Both the position numbers and the translations under genes were made by a program. This document shows, piece by piece, positions 1-10,326 of a stretch of DNA of 42,678 nt. This DNA is from Lacticaseibacillus hulanensis (GTDB lineage: Bacteria; Bacillota; Bacilli; Lactobacillales; Lactobacillaceae). The notes under the pieces are model-generated. The model saw nothing but the letters and a program-made list of their open reading frames with translations, searched no databases and was not told where the DNA came from. Location: positions 1 through 42,678 of the forward strand of contig NZ_RRYD01000027.1 in assembly GCF_004010095.1 (NCBI RefSeq). The letters are read 5' to 3'. Position 1 is the stretch's first letter, and every line of letters begins with the position of its first letter.

Positions 1-79
1 CTTTTGGGGCTTCAACCGGCCGCACGGAAAATCCCAGCCGCACGGAACGCGCACCGGCCCCGCCCAGTCGCGGCCCCCC

Positions 80-1534
80 TTACCTCGCGAAATGCCGCTC
101 GGTCGCGTGGAGGATGCTCGTGAGGCCGAACGTCAGGACGAAGTAAATCCCGGCACTGACCATGAGTGGCAGGAATGCCCGGAACGATGCGCCCTGCACC
201 ACTGAGGTCTGGAAGGTGAGTTCGCCAACCCCGATTACCGATATTACCGACCCTTCCTTGATGACTGAAACGAATTCATTCCCCAGGGCGGGCAAAATCG
301 TCCGTAGCGCCTGGGGCAAAATAACCAGCTGCATCGTCTTGCCCCCGCTCAAGCCAAGTGACCGTGCCGCTTCCTCCTGCCCCTTTGGCACCGAATTGAG
401 CCCGGACCGAATGATTTCGGCCACATATGCCCCCGAGTTCAGGAACATCGCAATTGCCCCGGACACGAACCCGGAAACCGTCAGCCCAATTATCTGGGTG
501 CCGAAGAACACGATGAACACCTGAATCAGCAAGGGCGTGCCCCGGACGAACTCAATGTACACATTGGCAATTGCCTTCAAGATCCAAATTTTTGACCGCT
601 TCATAAGCGCCAAGAAGGTGCCGAGCACAAACCCGATTGACACCCCAATAATGGCCAGACCCAGCGTGTATTCGGTCCCCTTCAGGAAGTACGGGCCATA
701 CTCCTGAATAAAGGACTTTTTCACCGTCATCTGCTTGATTGCGGCGTCGCGCCAGCGCTTGATGGGTTTGCCGATGACCTCTTTTTCCAAAATATGGTTG
801 AGCTTGGCCTGCAAGACCTTGGACCCCTCTGGCAGCACGACGGCCGACTCACCGCCGCCACCCGGAATCTTGGCGCCAGCGATGGCAAAGCTGCTGTCCT
901 GCATGATGTAGGACTTGGCCGTTGTGGTTGGGACCACAATCCCGTCCAGTTTGCCCTGACTTAGCTGCGCCGCCTCATCGGTAACCTTCTTCAGCGAGGT
1001 GATTGTGGCGCCCTTGAGGTACTTTTTCGCCTGATCTTCCTGAATCGTGGTGATCTGCGCACCAATTTTGGCGTTGTTGAAGTCCTTCAGTGAATTGTAC
1101 TTGTTTTTGTCCACCTTCTTGACCAGAACCACGTTGGGGTCGTTTAAATACGGCACGGTGAAGTCCACCATCTTGTCCCGTTCCGGTGTTGGCGTGATGC
1201 CAGAAACAACAAGATCAACCTTCCCGGATTCAAGTGCTGACAAGAGTGCGTCGTTGCTCATTTCCACAAGCTTCAGCTTCACGCCCAGGCGCTTTGCAAT
1301 CAGGCGGTCCATCGTGACGTCGAAGCCAACGATTTTGTCCTTGCCCGTTGCGCTGCTGTGGAATTCATACGGGGCGTAATCCGGCGACAGGCCGATGCGC
1401 ACCACGCCCGCCTTCTTAATCTTCGTGAGGGTCGGATCGCTCTTTTCCGCCGCGTGAACGTACTGGTGCGACAGGCCCAGTGCGAGCGCCAGGCCGGCCA
1501 GCACGACTAACCCAAAATGTGTGAGTTTCTTCAT
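80..1534 (-). CDS. Amino-acid ABC transporter, binding protein fused to permease
   Basis: A 484-residue fusion of two parts of a polar amino-acid importer. Residues 1-28 are a signal peptide ending in HAA. About 33-270 form a family 3 solute-binding domain (VRIGLSPDYAPYEF near its start). About 280-484 form a HisM/GlnP-type permease with several membrane segments and the EAA loop (SVPKGQEEAARSLGLS) that docks the ATPase. No ATPase gene is in the window; it may lie just beyond position 1. The start has an AGAGG site and lies 22 bases after argH on the same strand with no terminator between, so it is probably the third gene of an argGH transcript. From that I infer a substrate in the arginine family (ornithine, citrulline or arginine), but glutamine or another polar amino acid cannot be excluded by sequence. 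Confidence 0.9.
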   Translation of the reverse strand: MKKLTHFGLVVLAGLALALGLSHQYVHAAEKSDPTLTKIKKAGVVRIGLSPDYAPYEFHSSATGKDKIVGFDVTMDRLIAKRLGVKLKLVEMSNDALLSALESGKVDLVVSGITPTPERDKMVDFTVPYLNDPNVVLVKKVDKNKYNSLKDFNNAKIGAQITTIQEDQAKKYLKGATITSLKKVTDEAAQLSQGKLDGIVVPTTTAKSYIMQDSSFAIAGAKIPGGGGESAVVLPEGSKVLQAKLNHILEKEVIGKPIKRWRDAAIKQMTVKKSFIQEYGPYFLKGTEYTLGLAIIGVSIGFVLGTFLALMKRSKIWILKAIANVYIEFVRGTPLLIQVFIVFFGTQIIGLTVSGFVSGAIAMFLNSGAYVAEIIRSGLNSVPKGQEEAARSLGLSGGKTMQLVILPQALRTILPALGNEFVSVIKEGSVISVIGVGELTFQTSVVQGASFRAFLPLMVSAGIYFVLTFGLTSILHATERHFAR

Positions 1535-1556
1535 ATATCAACCTCTGGCCTCAAAG

Positions 1557-2942
1557 TTAGCCCAAATCGAGTTGCTGCTTGGCGGTTTTAATCTGCTGCT
1601 TCACGGAATCGAACCCCGTGCCGCCGAAACTCGTCCGCCGCACAACCGCTTCGTACGGATCCAGGTCGGTGTAAACGTCCTGTTCAATCAAATCACTGGC
1701 CGCCTGCAACTGCTCGAGCGGCATGTTCTGGAGCGCGGTGTGCGTCTTGATGCCTGTGAGCACCAGGTGCCCCACCACCGCGTGCGCCTGGCGGAACGGC
1801 ATCCCCTTGGTCGCTAAGTAATCCGCCAGTTCGGTGGCGTTGCTGAAGTCGTTTTGCACCGCAGCCAGCATGTTGTCCTCCTTGATGTGGAGGGTCGACA
1901 TCATGCCGGTCATGACGTGCAGACTGCCGAGGATGGTGGTCGTGGCGTCAAACACGCCCTCCTTGTCCTCCTGCATGTCCTTGTTGTAGGCAAGCGGCAG
2001 CCCCTTCATCACCGTGAGCAAACTGGTCAAATCGCCGTACACCCGGCCAACCTTCCCGCGAATGAGTTCGGCGTAATCCGCATTCTTCTTCTGCGGCATG
2101 ATGGACGAACCGGTGGAATATGCATCATCGAGTTCAACGTACTGGTACTCATAGCTGGCCCAAATAATCAGCTCTTCGGACAGGCGCGACAGGTGCATCA
2201 TCAGCATGGACGCATTGCTCAGGTACTCAATTGCAAAATCCCGGTCGGAAACCGCGTCGAGAGAATTGTTGTAAACATACTTAAATCCGAGCAAATCCGC
2301 CGTCTGGGCCCGGTCAATCGGGAAGGTCGTCCCCGCCAGTGCTGCGGCCCCCAATGGCGAGACGCTGGCGTGTTCAAGGTTAAACTGGAAGCGTTCCTTG
2401 TCCCGCTGCAGCATGGAGTAGTAGGCCATGAAGTAATGGCCTAGCGAAATCGGCTGGGCGTGCTGCAGGTGGGTAGTCCCGGGCAAAATGGTTTCAACGT
2501 GCGTTTCGGCGAGGTGCACCAGCACCGTCTGCAGCGCCTCAATTGCCTTGATTACCTCGGGCAACCGGTGCGTCACCCACAGATGAAAATCAGTGGCCAC
2601 CTGGTCGTTACGCGAACGAGCAGTGTGCAATTTGCCGGCCACCGGGCCAATCTTGGCCGTCAAGATTGCTTCGATGTTCATGTGGATATCTTCGTTGGCC
2701 ACATCGAACTCAATCTTACCCGCCTTTAGCTCATCTTGGATTTCAATCAGGCCCGCCTTGATTGTGTCCGCATCCGCCTGGGGCAGAATCCCAGTGGTGC
2801 CGAGCATCGTCACGTGCGCGATGGAGCCCTCGATATCTTCGGCAGCCATGACCTGATCAAAGCTGATTGACGCGCCAAACTCCTGTGCAAATTCGGGACT
2901 GACGGCCGTAAACCGGCCACCCCACATTTTTTTAACTGCCAT
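1557..2942 (-). CDS. argH: Argininosuccinate lyase
   Basis: Splits argininosuccinate into arginine and fumarate, the last step of arginine synthesis, in the cytoplasm. The 461 residues match the family's usual length. The fumarase/lyase signature is at [20 protein letters not shown], where the usual KKNP reads [16 protein letters not shown], the typical lyase motif, is also present. The ATG at 2942 is chosen over an upstream in-frame codon because AGGAGG sits 5 bases before it and the protein then starts [11 protein letters not shown] as in relatives. It follows argG on the same strand across a 135-base spacer that holds a strong hairpin, and precedes the transporter by 22 bases. Confidence 0.97.
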   Translation of the reverse strand: MAVKKMWGGRFTAVSPEFAQEFGASISFDQVMAAEDIEGSIAHVTMLGTTGILPQADADTIKAGLIEIQDELKAGKIEFDVANEDIHMNIEAILTAKIGPVAGKLHTARSRNDQVATDFHLWVTHRLPEVIKAIEALQTVLVHLAETHVETILPGTTHLQHAQPISLGHYFMAYYSMLQRDKERFQFNLEHASVSPLGAAALAGTTFPIDRAQTADLLGFKYVYNNSLDAVSDRDFAIEYLSNASMLMMHLSRLSEELIIWASYEYQYVELDDAYSTGSSIMPQKKNADYAELIRGKVGRVYGDLTSLLTVMKGLPLAYNKDMQEDKEGVFDATTTILGSLHVMTGMMSTLHIKEDNMLAAVQNDFSNATELADYLATKGMPFRQAHAVVGHLVLTGIKTHTALQNMPLEQLQAASDLIEQDVYTDLDPYEAVVRRTSFGGTGFDSVKQQIKTAKQQLDLG

Positions 2943-2962
2943 AATGTCCTCCTGAAGAAGCA

Positions 2963-2998
2963 GCGTCAACCAAAACGCAATTGCGCTTCAGTTGACGC
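2963..2998 (-). other. Hairpin in the argG-argH spacer
   Basis: GCGTCAAC (2963-2970) and GTTGACGC (2991-2998) are perfect complements, and the bases between them continue pairing through the palindrome CGCAATTGCG (2976-2985) with a few G-U pairs in RNA. The result is an almost uninterrupted stem some 20 bases upstream of the argH start. No T-run follows, so it does not look like a terminator. It may protect an mRNA end, be a processing site, or affect argH translation. Confidence 0.6.
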
Positions 2999-3077
2999 CG
3001 CCGAATATGTAGGCGAGTTCGTAAGCCCGCCGCTCCTCAAACTAGGTGCTTGATGGAGCTATTTTTTATGTTAATTC

Positions 3078-4301
3078 CTAGTCTGCAAGTTCCGGCTTCT
3101 TCGCGTTCTTGCCGTTGACCTGTGAGTAAACGGTGCTTGGCAGGCTCCAGAGCTTGATGAAGCCAACCGCCGCCTCCTGGTCGAAAGAATCGGCGGAAGT
3201 GTACGTTGCCAGGTTCTCGTCGTACAGGGAGTTCGTGTCGGACTTCCGGGCAACGGCCGTGGCCATCCCCTTGAAGAGCTTCATCTTCACGACCCCATTG
3301 ACCACCTTCTGCGTATCGTCGATGAAGGCCATCAGGGAATCCATCAGTGGTGAGTACCAGAGACCGTTGTAAATAGTGTTCGTAATCTGCTGCTCAATGA
3401 TTGGCTTGAAGTGGGCCACGTCACGTTCGAAGGTCAAGTCTTCAAGGTCCTTGTGTGCCGTCATGATGACCGCCGCACCCGGTGCTTCGTAGATTTCCCG
3501 TGACTTGATACCGACGAGCCGGTTTTCGATGTGGTCAATCCGGCCAATCCCGTGGACACCGGCAATCTTGTTGAGCTTCAGAATCAACGTGTGCAGTGGC
3601 AGGCTCTCCCCATTAATCGCGACTGGCAGGCCTTCCTTGAAGGTCAGGTCAATGAATTTAGGGGTATCCGGTGCCGCTTCAACGGGTACGGTCAAAGCGT
3701 ACGCGTCTTCTGGTGCCTGGTTCCAAGGGTTTTCGAGAATCCCGCATTCGTTGGCGCGGCCCCAGAGGTTCTGGTCAATGGAGTATGGGGACTTCTTCCC
3801 GATTGGCACCGGCACGTTGTGTTCCTTGGCGTAGTCGATTTCTTCTTCACGGCTCCAGTGGAATTCACGGATTGGGGCCTCGATTGCCATGTCGGGGTCG
3901 AGCGCGTGAATTGCGGCCTCAAACCGAACCTGGTCGTTCCCCTTCCCGGTTGAACCGTGGGCGATTGCCGTTGCGCCGTTTTCGTGGGCGATGTCAACGA
4001 GCTTCTTGATGATTAGTGGCCGGGACAGCGCCGAAACCAGTGGGTACTCACCCTCGTACAGTGCGTTGGCCTTGATGACTGGTGCCACGTAATTCGCGGC
4101 GAATTCCGCCTGCGCATCGATGGCGTAACTAGCGATGGCGCCAATGGAAATCGCCTTGGACTTAATGAAGTCGACGTCCTTGTCCATTTCCCCAACGTTC
4201 AGGTTAACGGCAATGACTTCGTAGCCCCGATCCATGAGCCAGGGAATTGCAACTGATGTATCCAAGCCGCCTGAGTAAGCCAAAACGATTTTCTTTGTCA
4301 T
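3078..4301 (-). CDS. argG: Argininosuccinate synthase
   Basis: Joins citrulline and aspartate using ATP to give argininosuccinate, in the cytoplasm. The 407-residue protein starts [17 protein letters not shown], where AYSGGLDTS is the ATP-pyrophosphatase P-loop near residues 9-17. [13 protein letters not shown], the citrulline/aspartate-site motif, follows in the first third. The ATG at 4301 is preferred because GGAGG lies upstream and the upstream in-frame codons have no ribosome site. It is first in a leftward argG-argH-transporter unit and is divergent from argF. An ARG-box-like palindrome (4323-4338) lies between its promoter and its start. Confidence 0.97.
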   Translation of the reverse strand: MTKKIVLAYSGGLDTSVAIPWLMDRGYEVIAVNLNVGEMDKDVDFIKSKAISIGAIASYAIDAQAEFAANYVAPVIKANALYEGEYPLVSALSRPLIIKKLVDIAHENGATAIAHGSTGKGNDQVRFEAAIHALDPDMAIEAPIREFHWSREEEIDYAKEHNVPVPIGKKSPYSIDQNLWGRANECGILENPWNQAPEDAYALTVPVEAAPDTPKFIDLTFKEGLPVAINGESLPLHTLILKLNKIAGVHGIGRIDHIENRLVGIKSREIYEAPGAAVIMTAHKDLEDLTFERDVAHFKPIIEQQITNTIYNGLWYSPLMDSLMAFIDDTQKVVNGVVKMKLFKGMATAVARKSDTNSLYDENLATYTSADSFDQEAAVGFIKLWSLPSTVYSQVNGKNAKKPELAD

Positions 4302-4322
4302 AATGTATATCCTCCGCATTTA

Positions 4323-4338
4323 TGCATAATATTATGCA
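4323..4338. promoter_or_regulatory. ARG-box-like operator in front of argG
   Basis: TGCATAATATTATGCA is a perfect 16-base palindrome. It fits the Gram-positive ArgR/AhrC box (TGCAT, an AT-rich centre, ATGCA). It lies downstream of the argG -10 and just upstream of the ribosome site, where bound ArgR would block transcription. Confidence 0.75.
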
Positions 4339-4370
4339 ACATCTTTTAGTTTTATTAACTCGATGAATGT

Positions 4371-4379
4371 ATCATAGCA
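4371..4379 (-). promoter_or_regulatory. argG extended -10 promoter element
   Basis: On the minus strand this reads TGCTATGAT, an extended -10 (TG, one base, TATGAT), about 70 bases before argG. No good -35 is seen 16-18 bases upstream, which is usual for extended -10 promoters. Confidence 0.5.
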
Positions 4380-4442
4380 CCTGCTGGCCAGAAAATAAAC
4401 ACCTAATATGCAAATAATTCGCAATTTTACGCAAATATCCGT

Positions 4443-4495
4443 CAAATTATTGCATATTATTGCACTTGGTGTATACTGCATTTATGAATAAATAT
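4443..4495 (+). promoter_or_regulatory. argF promoter overlapped by ARG-box-like repeats
   Basis: TTGCAT (4450-4455) and TATACT (4472-4477) form a -35/-10 pair with a 16-base spacer. The -35 lies inside TTGCATATTATTGCAC, which resembles an ARG box. ATGAATAAAT (4484-4493), just after the likely start site, matches the other common half-site form. Related TGCAAAT/TTCGCAA sequences continue back to about 4409. The layout suggests repression of argF-carAB by an ArgR-type regulator; the regulator gene is not in the window. Confidence 0.65.
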
Positions 4496-4579
4496 CGGGT
4501 TTTGCAAATTGACGGGCATTCAATCACCGAATTAGCACCCCAAAAATCAAAATCTACTATATAAACGGAGGAAATTAAT

Positions 4580-5602
4580 ATGCTTGAACCCTTCCAGGGC
4601 AAATCCCTACTGGCTGAAAAAGACTTCAGCGGCGCCGAGCTGTACACGTTAATCAAGTTTGCGGAGCACCTCAAGTACCTAAAGAGTAACAATATTGAAC
4701 ACCACTTCCTGCAGGGGAAGAACATCGCCCTTCTCTTCGCCAAGACCTCGACGCGGACGCGCTCATCCTTCACGGTGGCTGCAACTGATCTGGGTGCCCA
4801 CCCCGAGTTTCTCGGTGCGCAGGACATTCAGTTCGGCAAGAAGGAATCGCTGGTTGATACGGCCAAGGTGCTCGGTTCCATGTACGACGGCATTGAATAC
4901 CGCGGCTATGAGCAGTCAGTTGTCGAAGGCCTGGCCAAGTACTCCGGTGTCCCCGTCTGGAACGGGCTCACCGATGAGTGGCACCCGACCCAGATGCTCG
5001 CCGACTTCATGACCATCGACGAAGTGTTCGGCCACATCAAGGGCATCACGCTTACCTATTTAGGTGACGCGCGCAACAACGTCGCCAACTCGCTGCTCGT
5101 CACCGGCGCCATGCTCGGGGTCAACGTCCACCTGGTGGGTCCGGCTTCCCTACAGCCAAGCCAGGAAGTGCAGGACATCGCCACCAAATTTGCCCAAGAT
5201 TCTGGCAGCCAGCTGCTTATCACCGACGACCTGGAAAAGGGTCTGACCGGCAGCGACGTGCTTTACACCGACATCTGGGCGTCCATGGGCGAAGAAGATC
5301 AGTGGGCCAGCCGGATTAAGTTGTTGCAGCCATACCAGTTGAACATGGCGGCGGTCAAGAAGACAGGCAAGGCAGACACAATCGTGATGCACGATCTGCC
5401 CGCCTACCACGATCTGAACACCAAGCTGGCCCAGGACATCCACGACCAGTTCGGCCTGAGTGAACTGGAAATCACGGATGAAGTGTTCAATGCCCCGTTT
5501 GCCAAGCAGTTCCAGCAGGCGGCAAACCGGATGCACACCATTAAGGCCGTCATGGCGGCAAGCCTCGGCCACGTCTTCATCCCCGTCTTAGCGGAAGAGT
5601 AA
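4580..5602 (+). CDS. argF: Ornithine carbamoyltransferase
   Basis: Makes citrulline from ornithine and carbamoyl phosphate in the cytoplasm. The 340-residue length is typical of the long, ArcB-like branch. Visible motifs are STRTR (57-61, carbamoyl-phosphate site), HPTQ (135-138), the ornithine-side SMG loop (235-237) and RMHTIKA near the C-terminus. The usual HCLP motif reads HDLP (271-274), so the expected ornithine-site Cys is Asp, and the usual FEKTSTRTR reads FAKTSTRTR. The start follows GGAGG. Its position before carAB, behind ARG-box-like sites, argues for a biosynthetic role despite the catabolic-type length; arcA and arcC are not nearby. Confidence 0.93.
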   Translation: MLEPFQGKSLLAEKDFSGAELYTLIKFAEHLKYLKSNNIEHHFLQGKNIALLFAKTSTRTRSSFTVAATDLGAHPEFLGAQDIQFGKKESLVDTAKVLGSMYDGIEYRGYEQSVVEGLAKYSGVPVWNGLTDEWHPTQMLADFMTIDEVFGHIKGITLTYLGDARNNVANSLLVTGAMLGVNVHLVGPASLQPSQEVQDIATKFAQDSGSQLLITDDLEKGLTGSDVLYTDIWASMGEEDQWASRIKLLQPYQLNMAAVKKTGKADTIVMHDLPAYHDLNTKLAQDIHDQFGLSELEITDEVFNAPFAKQFQQAANRMHTIKAVMAASLGHVFIPVLAEE

Positions 5603-5612
5603 CGAATAACGA

Positions 5613-5677
5613 TGGCCGGCGGAATCAATTGCGCCGGCCACCCCATACATATTGGCGTTTGCCTTGCGCCCGCCAAT
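5613..5677 (+). other. Two hairpins in the argF-carA spacer
   Basis: TGGCCGGCG (5613-5621) pairs with CGCCGGCCA (5632-5640), a 9-base stem with a 10-base loop. ATTGGCG (5651-5657) pairs with CGCCAAT (5671-5677). Neither is followed by a T-run. The 121-base spacer has no obvious promoter, so these look like intercistronic structures in a shared argF-carAB transcript. Confidence 0.55.
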
Positions 5678-5723
5678 TCCGCAACCAAAGCAAAGCAAAT
5701 TTCACACTTAAGGAAGTACAACT

Positions 5724-6815
5724 ATGCAACGTTTTCTAGTTCTTGCAAATGGCAAGGTATTCGCCGGAACCGCGTTTGGTAGCACCAAATCTATTCAGGG
5801 CGAAGTGGTTTTTAACACCGGAATGACCGGCTACCAGGAAGCAATCACCGACGCGTCATACTACGGCCAGATTCTCACCTTCACCTACCCGCTAATCGGT
5901 AACTACGGCGTCAATCCCGACGACTACGAATCTGGCACCCCCAAGCCCTGTGCCATCGTCTGCCACGAAATCGCGCGCCGTCCGTCCAACTGGCGCAGCA
6001 CGATGAGCATTGCGGACTGGGCAGCTGCCGAAGACCTGCCCGGCATCACCGACGTGGACACCCGGGCCCTCACCCGCGAAATCCGTGAAGATGGGGTCAT
6101 GCAGGCGCTGCTTGTTGATGAGGTCACGCCCAGCGTGCTCGCCAAGGCAGCAAGTCTGCGCCCAGCGACCAATCAGGTAGCAAACGTCACCGACCAGGTT
6201 ATGCCTGCAACCAGAAGCGCGTTCGCCGGCACTATTCGCGTTGCGGTGCTTGATTTTGGCCTCAAAGACTCGATTTTGCGTGCACTGAAACAGCGCGGTC
6301 TGGAGTGCGTCGTGTTCCCCGCGGACACCACCGCCGCCGCGGTGCTCGCGGCCGACGTAGCGGGGGTCATGCTGTCGAACGGGCCGGGCGACCCAGAATC
6401 GCTGCCCGCAGTTTTGCCCGTCATCCGTGAGCTTGAGGACAAACTGCCCCTCATGGCCATCTGCCTGGGTCACCAGCTGTTCGCGCTCGCAAATGGGGCA
6501 AAGACGTTCAAGATGAAATTCGGTCACCGCGGGTTCAACCACGCGGTCCGCAATCTGCAAGATGGCAGCATCGGCTTCACCTCGCAAAACCACGGGTACG
6601 CCGTGGATGCGAACTCCCTGGCCTGCACGAAGCTAACCATCACGCACGAAGAAATTAACGACCACACCGTTGAGGGCCTGCGCCTGGCGAACCACGCGGC
6701 ATTTTCCGTTCAGTTCCACCCGGACGCGGCTCCTGGTCCGCACGACTACGCAAACCTGTTCGACCAGTTCAAGGCCAACATCGTCGCGCACCAAAAGGAG
6801 GTGCAACATGCCTAA
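5724..6815 (+). CDS. carA: Carbamoyl-phosphate synthase small (glutaminase) subunit
   Basis: Frees ammonia from glutamine and passes it to CarB to make carbamoyl phosphate for arginine and pyrimidines. The 363-residue protein has the N-terminal CarA domain (about 1-150, [14 protein letters not shown]) and a class I glutamine amidotransferase domain (about 172-355). The nucleophile is Cys247 in AICLGHQ and the His is H332. The third triad residue, normally Glu in HPE, is Asp334 ([10 protein letters not shown]). The start follows AAGGAAG. It overlaps carB by 8 bases, so translation is probably coupled. Placement behind argF suggests the arginine-controlled synthase; a second, pyrimidine-controlled copy may exist elsewhere. 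Confidence 0.96.
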   Translation: MQRFLVLANGKVFAGTAFGSTKSIQGEVVFNTGMTGYQEAITDASYYGQILTFTYPLIGNYGVNPDDYESGTPKPCAIVCHEIARRPSNWRSTMSIADWAAAEDLPGITDVDTRALTREIREDGVMQALLVDEVTPSVLAKAASLRPATNQVANVTDQVMPATRSAFAGTIRVAVLDFGLKDSILRALKQRGLECVVFPADTTAAAVLAADVAGVMLSNGPGDPESLPAVLPVIRELEDKLPLMAICLGHQLFALANGAKTFKMKFGHRGFNHAVRNLQDGSIGFTSQNHGYAVDANSLACTKLTITHEEINDHTVEGLRLANHAAFSVQFHPDAAPGPHDYANLFDQFKANIVAHQKEVQHA

Positions 6816-9800
6816 ACGCACAGATATCCACAAAATTCTGATTATCGGCTCCGGCCCCATCATCATCGGTCAGGCCGCCGAGTTCGACTACTCGGGCTCC
6901 CAGGCCGCCATCGCCCTGCGCGAAGAGGGCTACAACGTTATCTTGGTCAACTCCAACCCGGCAACCATCATGACGGATGCGGAAATGGCCGACAAGATTT
7001 ACCTCGAGCCCCTCACCTTCGACGGCCTGAAGCCAATTATCGAAAAAGAGCGCCCCGACGCAATCCTGCCAACTCTCGGCGGGCAGACCGGCCTCAACAT
7101 GGCCCGCGAACTGGCCGAATCCGGCCTCCTCGATGAGCTGGGCATTGAGCTGCTCGGCACGAAGATGAGTGCAATTGCCCAGGCTGAGGACCGTGAGGAG
7201 TTCAAGGAACTGATGAACCAGCTCGGCGAACCAATTCCCGAATCCACGGTTGCGACCACGGTGCAAGAAGCCCTCGATTTCAGTAACCAGATTGGCTACC
7301 CCGTCATCGTTCGGCCCGCCTACACCATGGGCGGCACCGGGGGCGGGATTGCCGCTAACGCCACGGAACTCGCGACCATCGCCGCTAACGGTCTGGATTT
7401 GTCCCCCGTCACCCAGGTACTGATTGAACAGTCAATCGCCGGCTTCAAGGAAATCGAATTCGAGGTCATGCGCGACCGGCACGACAACGCCCTGATTGTG
7501 GCGTCAATGGAGAACTTCGACCCGGTCGGTATCCACACCGGTGATTCCATCGTCGTGGCGCCGGTGCAAACACTGTCGGACAAGGAACTGCAGATGCTGC
7601 GTGACGCGGCCCTGCGCATCATCCGCGCCCTCAAGATTGAGGGTGGCTGCAACATCCAGATGGCCCTTGACCACGAGAGTTACCAGTACTACATCATCGA
7701 AGTTAACCCGCGGGTCTCTAGGTCAAGTGCCCTCGCGTCCAAGGCGACCGGCTACCCGATTGCCAAGATGGCGGCCAAGATTGCCGTTGGGTTAACGCTC
7801 GATGAAATCACCAACCCCGTGACCGGCGCAACCATGGCCGAACTGGAACCAGCGCTGGATTACGTCGTCTGCAAGATTCCCCGCTGGCCCTTCGACAAGT
7901 TCACGACGGCGGACCGCACACTCGGGACCCAGATGAAGGCAACTGGGGAGGTAATGGCAATTGGCCGTAACCTCGAAGAAGCCATCAACAAGGCCGTCCG
8001 CTCCCTCGAAATCGGCGTGGTCGGCCTGAACGATAAGCGGTACGCGGATGCCAGCACTGAAACGTTGTTAAACCAGCTGATGCCAGCCAAAGATGACCGC
8101 CTCTTTGTCGTCACCGAACTGCTGCGGCGCGGGATTACTATTGACCAGATCCACGCCATCACCAAGATTGACGAATTCTTCCTCGATAAGCTGCTGCACA
8201 TCACCGAATTAGAGGCGGCACTTGCTGCAGCCAAGACCCTTGATGCAAAGATGCTGACGGAAGCCAAGAAGTACGGACTGGCGGACCAAACCATCGCCGA
8301 GCTGACAAGCAGCGACGCGGCGACCATCCGGGCGCAGCGGGCGAAGCTCAAGCTGCAGCCGGTCTACAAAATGGTGGACACCGTCGCCGCCGAGTTTGCG
8401 TCCTCGACCCCGTATTTTTACAGCACCTACGACCAGTACACCGAGTCGACACCACTGACCAAACCGTCCGTGCTCGTGCTCGGGTCCGGCCCCATTCGTA
8501 TCGGTCAGGGCGTGGAGTTCGACTACGCCACGGTGCACGCCGCCGAAAGCATTCGCAAAGCCGGCTATGCGGCCATCATCATCAACTCCAATCCCGAGAC
8601 GGTCTCAACCGATTTTTCCGTTTCCGACAAGCTTTACTTCGAGCCCCTGTCGTTTGAGGACGTCATGAACGTCATCAACCTCGAGCACCCAGTCGGCGTC
8701 GTCGTCCAGTTCGGCGGCCAAACCGCCATCAACCTGGCCGCAAGCCTCGCTGAAGCGGGCGTCAAGATTCTTGGCACCTCGCTGGCGGACCTCAACCGGG
8801 CCGAGGACCGAGATGAGTTCAATCGGGTCATCAACAAGCTCAATCTGCCGCAGCCGCAGGGCAAAACGGCGATGACAAGCGCAGGTGCCGTGGCCGCGGC
8901 AGATGCGCTGGGCTACCCCGTCCTCATTCGGCCATCGTACGTGCTGGGCGGACGCGCCATGGAAATCGTCCACAACGAGTTCGAGCTGCGCGATTACATC
9001 GACCGGGCCGTCAAAATCTCGGACAACCACCCCGTGCTCATTGATTCCTACCTCACGGGCCAGGAAGCTGAAACGGACATCATCGCTGACGGCGAAACGG
9101 TCGTCATCCCCGGCATCATGGAGCACATCGAGCGCGCCGGGGTGCACTCCGGGGACTCGATGTCGGTCTACCCGCCGCAAACCATGTCCGCCAAGGTGAA
9201 GGGCGAAATCGTTGACGCCGCCATCGCGCTGGGGAAGGAGTTGCACACGGTCGGCATCATGAACGTGCAGTTCGTCATCCACAACGACACGGCCTACGTG
9301 ATTGAAGTCAACCCGCGTTCTTCCCGGACCGTCCCGTTCATCTCGAAGGTGACGAACGTGCCAATGACGCAGCTGGCCACGGCCGCAATGCTGGGACACA
9401 AATTAAGCGATTACGGTTACCACACCGGCTTAGTCCCCGAAACCGGCCGCATCCACGTCAAGTCCCCGGTCTTCTCGTTCGCCAAGTTGCCGGGTGTTGA
9501 TCCGCTTCTCGTCCCCGAAATGAAGTCCACCGGGGAAGTCATGGGTAGTGGCGCCACATTCGCCGACGCGCTGGCCCGCGCCTTTGCCGGAGCCAAATTC
9601 ACGGTGCCAGCTAACGGGGGCACCGCCTACATCAGTGTCGACGAACACACCCTCAGCGAAACCGTCCCCCTCGCAAAGCACCTGCAAGCTGCCGGCTACA
9701 CCATCTGTGCCGGCCACGACACCGCCATGTTCCTGGCTGGTGCTGGCATCAAGGCGCCGCTTTGCACCGACCCGCTGACGGCAATTAAGTCCGGCAAGCT

Positions 9801-9960
9801 GGCAATTGTAATCAGCACCGATCCGGGCGAAGACGCCGAGGCCATCGCCGTCCGTGAACAGGCCATTGTCCACAAAATTCCGCTGTTCACCTGCCTGGAT
9901 ACCATCAATGCGTTCCTGATTGCACTCAGCGACGCCCCCGCAATGGTCACCAAGCACTAA
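6808..9960 (+). CDS. carB: Carbamoyl-phosphate synthase large subunit
   Basis: Makes carbamoyl phosphate from bicarbonate, two ATP and ammonia delivered by CarA. The 1050-residue protein has the expected duplicated layout: a carboxyphosphate half (about 1-400, beginning [20 protein letters not shown]), an oligomerisation region (about 400-550), a carbamate half (about 550-930, restarting at [20 protein letters not shown]) and a C-terminal MGS-like regulatory domain (about 935-1050). The ATG at 6808 lies inside the 3' end of carA with AAGGAGG just upstream. An in-frame opening reaches back to 6670 but belongs to carA's coding sequence. A strong terminator follows. Confidence 0.97.
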   Translation: MPKRTDIHKILIIGSGPIIIGQAAEFDYSGSQAAIALREEGYNVILVNSNPATIMTDAEMADKIYLEPLTFDGLKPIIEKERPDAILPTLGGQTGLNMARELAESGLLDELGIELLGTKMSAIAQAEDREEFKELMNQLGEPIPESTVATTVQEALDFSNQIGYPVIVRPAYTMGGTGGGIAANATELATIAANGLDLSPVTQVLIEQSIAGFKEIEFEVMRDRHDNALIVASMENFDPVGIHTGDSIVVAPVQTLSDKELQMLRDAALRIIRALKIEGGCNIQMALDHESYQYYIIEVNPRVSRSSALASKATGYPIAKMAAKIAVGLTLDEITNPVTGATMAELEPALDYVVCKIPRWPFDKFTTADRTLGTQMKATGEVMAIGRNLEEAINKAVRSLEIGVVGLNDKRYADASTETLLNQLMPAKDDRLFVVTELLRRGITIDQIHAITKIDEFFLDKLLHITELEAALAAAKTLDAKMLTEAKKYGLADQTIAELTSSDAATIRAQRAKLKLQPVYKMVDTVAAEFASSTPYFYSTYDQYTESTPLTKPSVLVLGSGPIRIGQGVEFDYATVHAAESIRKAGYAAIIINSNPETVSTDFSVSDKLYFEPLSFEDVMNVINLEHPVGVVVQFGGQTAINLAASLAEAGVKILGTSLADLNRAEDRDEFNRVINKLNLPQPQGKTAMTSAGAVAAADALGYPVLIRPSYVLGGRAMEIVHNEFELRDYIDRAVKISDNHPVLIDSYLTGQEAETDIIADGETVVIPGIMEHIERAGVHSGDSMSVYPPQTMSAKVKGEIVDAAIALGKELHTVGIMNVQFVIHNDTAYVIEVNPRSSRTVPFISKVTNVPMTQLATAAMLGHKLSDYGYHTGLVPETGRIHVKSPVFSFAKLPGVDPLLVPEMKSTGEVMGSGATFADALARAFAGAKFTVPANGGTAYISVDEHTLSETVPLAKHLQAAGYTICAGHDTAMFLAGAGIKAPLCTDPLTAIKSGKLAIVISTDPGEDAEAIAVREQAIVHKIPLFTCLDTINAFLIALSDAPAMVTKH

Positions 9961-10062
9961 CTCAATTATTCCGGGCCATTCCTCCGCGACAGGGTCTGGC
10001 CTAACGGGATTCCAACCAGATTTGTGTATTGTCGCGCGCGCCGGTTTCCCCGAACTAGCGCA

Positions 10063-10119
10063 AACGCCCCCGCAAGCGATAGTCGGCTATTGGCCGCTAT
10101 TCATTGCGGGGGCGTTTTT
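10063..10119 (+). terminator. Terminator after carB
   Basis: AACGCCCCCGCAA (10063-10075) pairs with TTGCGGGGGCGTT (10104-10116) and is followed by a T-run. The intervening bases extend the stem (ATAG, CGGC with GCCG, CTAT). This ends the argF-carAB unit. Confidence 0.9.
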
Positions 10120-10189
10120 GGCTGTGGCAGCAACTATACGAAACGCTTTTTTGTTTTTAAGATAACTATCGTGAAATAAATCACCAGAA

Positions 10190-10321
10190 AATAAAAATAA
10201 CGGAAGCCGCCAGCACATTAGGAGTCAAAGCTGGCGAAGTCCGTTACCATTGGGATGTATATGGGGAACATAGGGAGTGTAAGTTTAGAACTGCAGGAAA
10301 GTTGGGGAGACTTTCCTTACA
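10190..10321 (-). ncRNA. Candidate C-rich small RNA (about 130 nt)
   Basis: The minus strand has a promoter (TTGGCA, 17 bases, TATTAT at 10327-10355), about 130 bases of foldable sequence and a terminator. The terminator stem is TAACGGA/TCCGTTA around GCCAGC/GCTGGC (10198-10246), ending in TTTTTATTTT. GTGTAAG/CTTACAC (10316-10322 and 10277-10283) encloses a GGAAAGT/ACTTTCC hairpin. Four UCCC motifs occur: one in that hairpin loop (10304-10309) and three in apparently unpaired sequence (about 10252-10276). UCCC motifs in loops are known in firmicute trans-acting sRNAs that bind Shine-Dalgarno regions. No start codon with a ribosome site is seen. nrdI upstream has its own terminator, so read-through from nrdFI is not the simplest explanation. 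I do not recognise a named family. Confidence 0.6.
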
Positions 10322-10326
10322 CGAAT

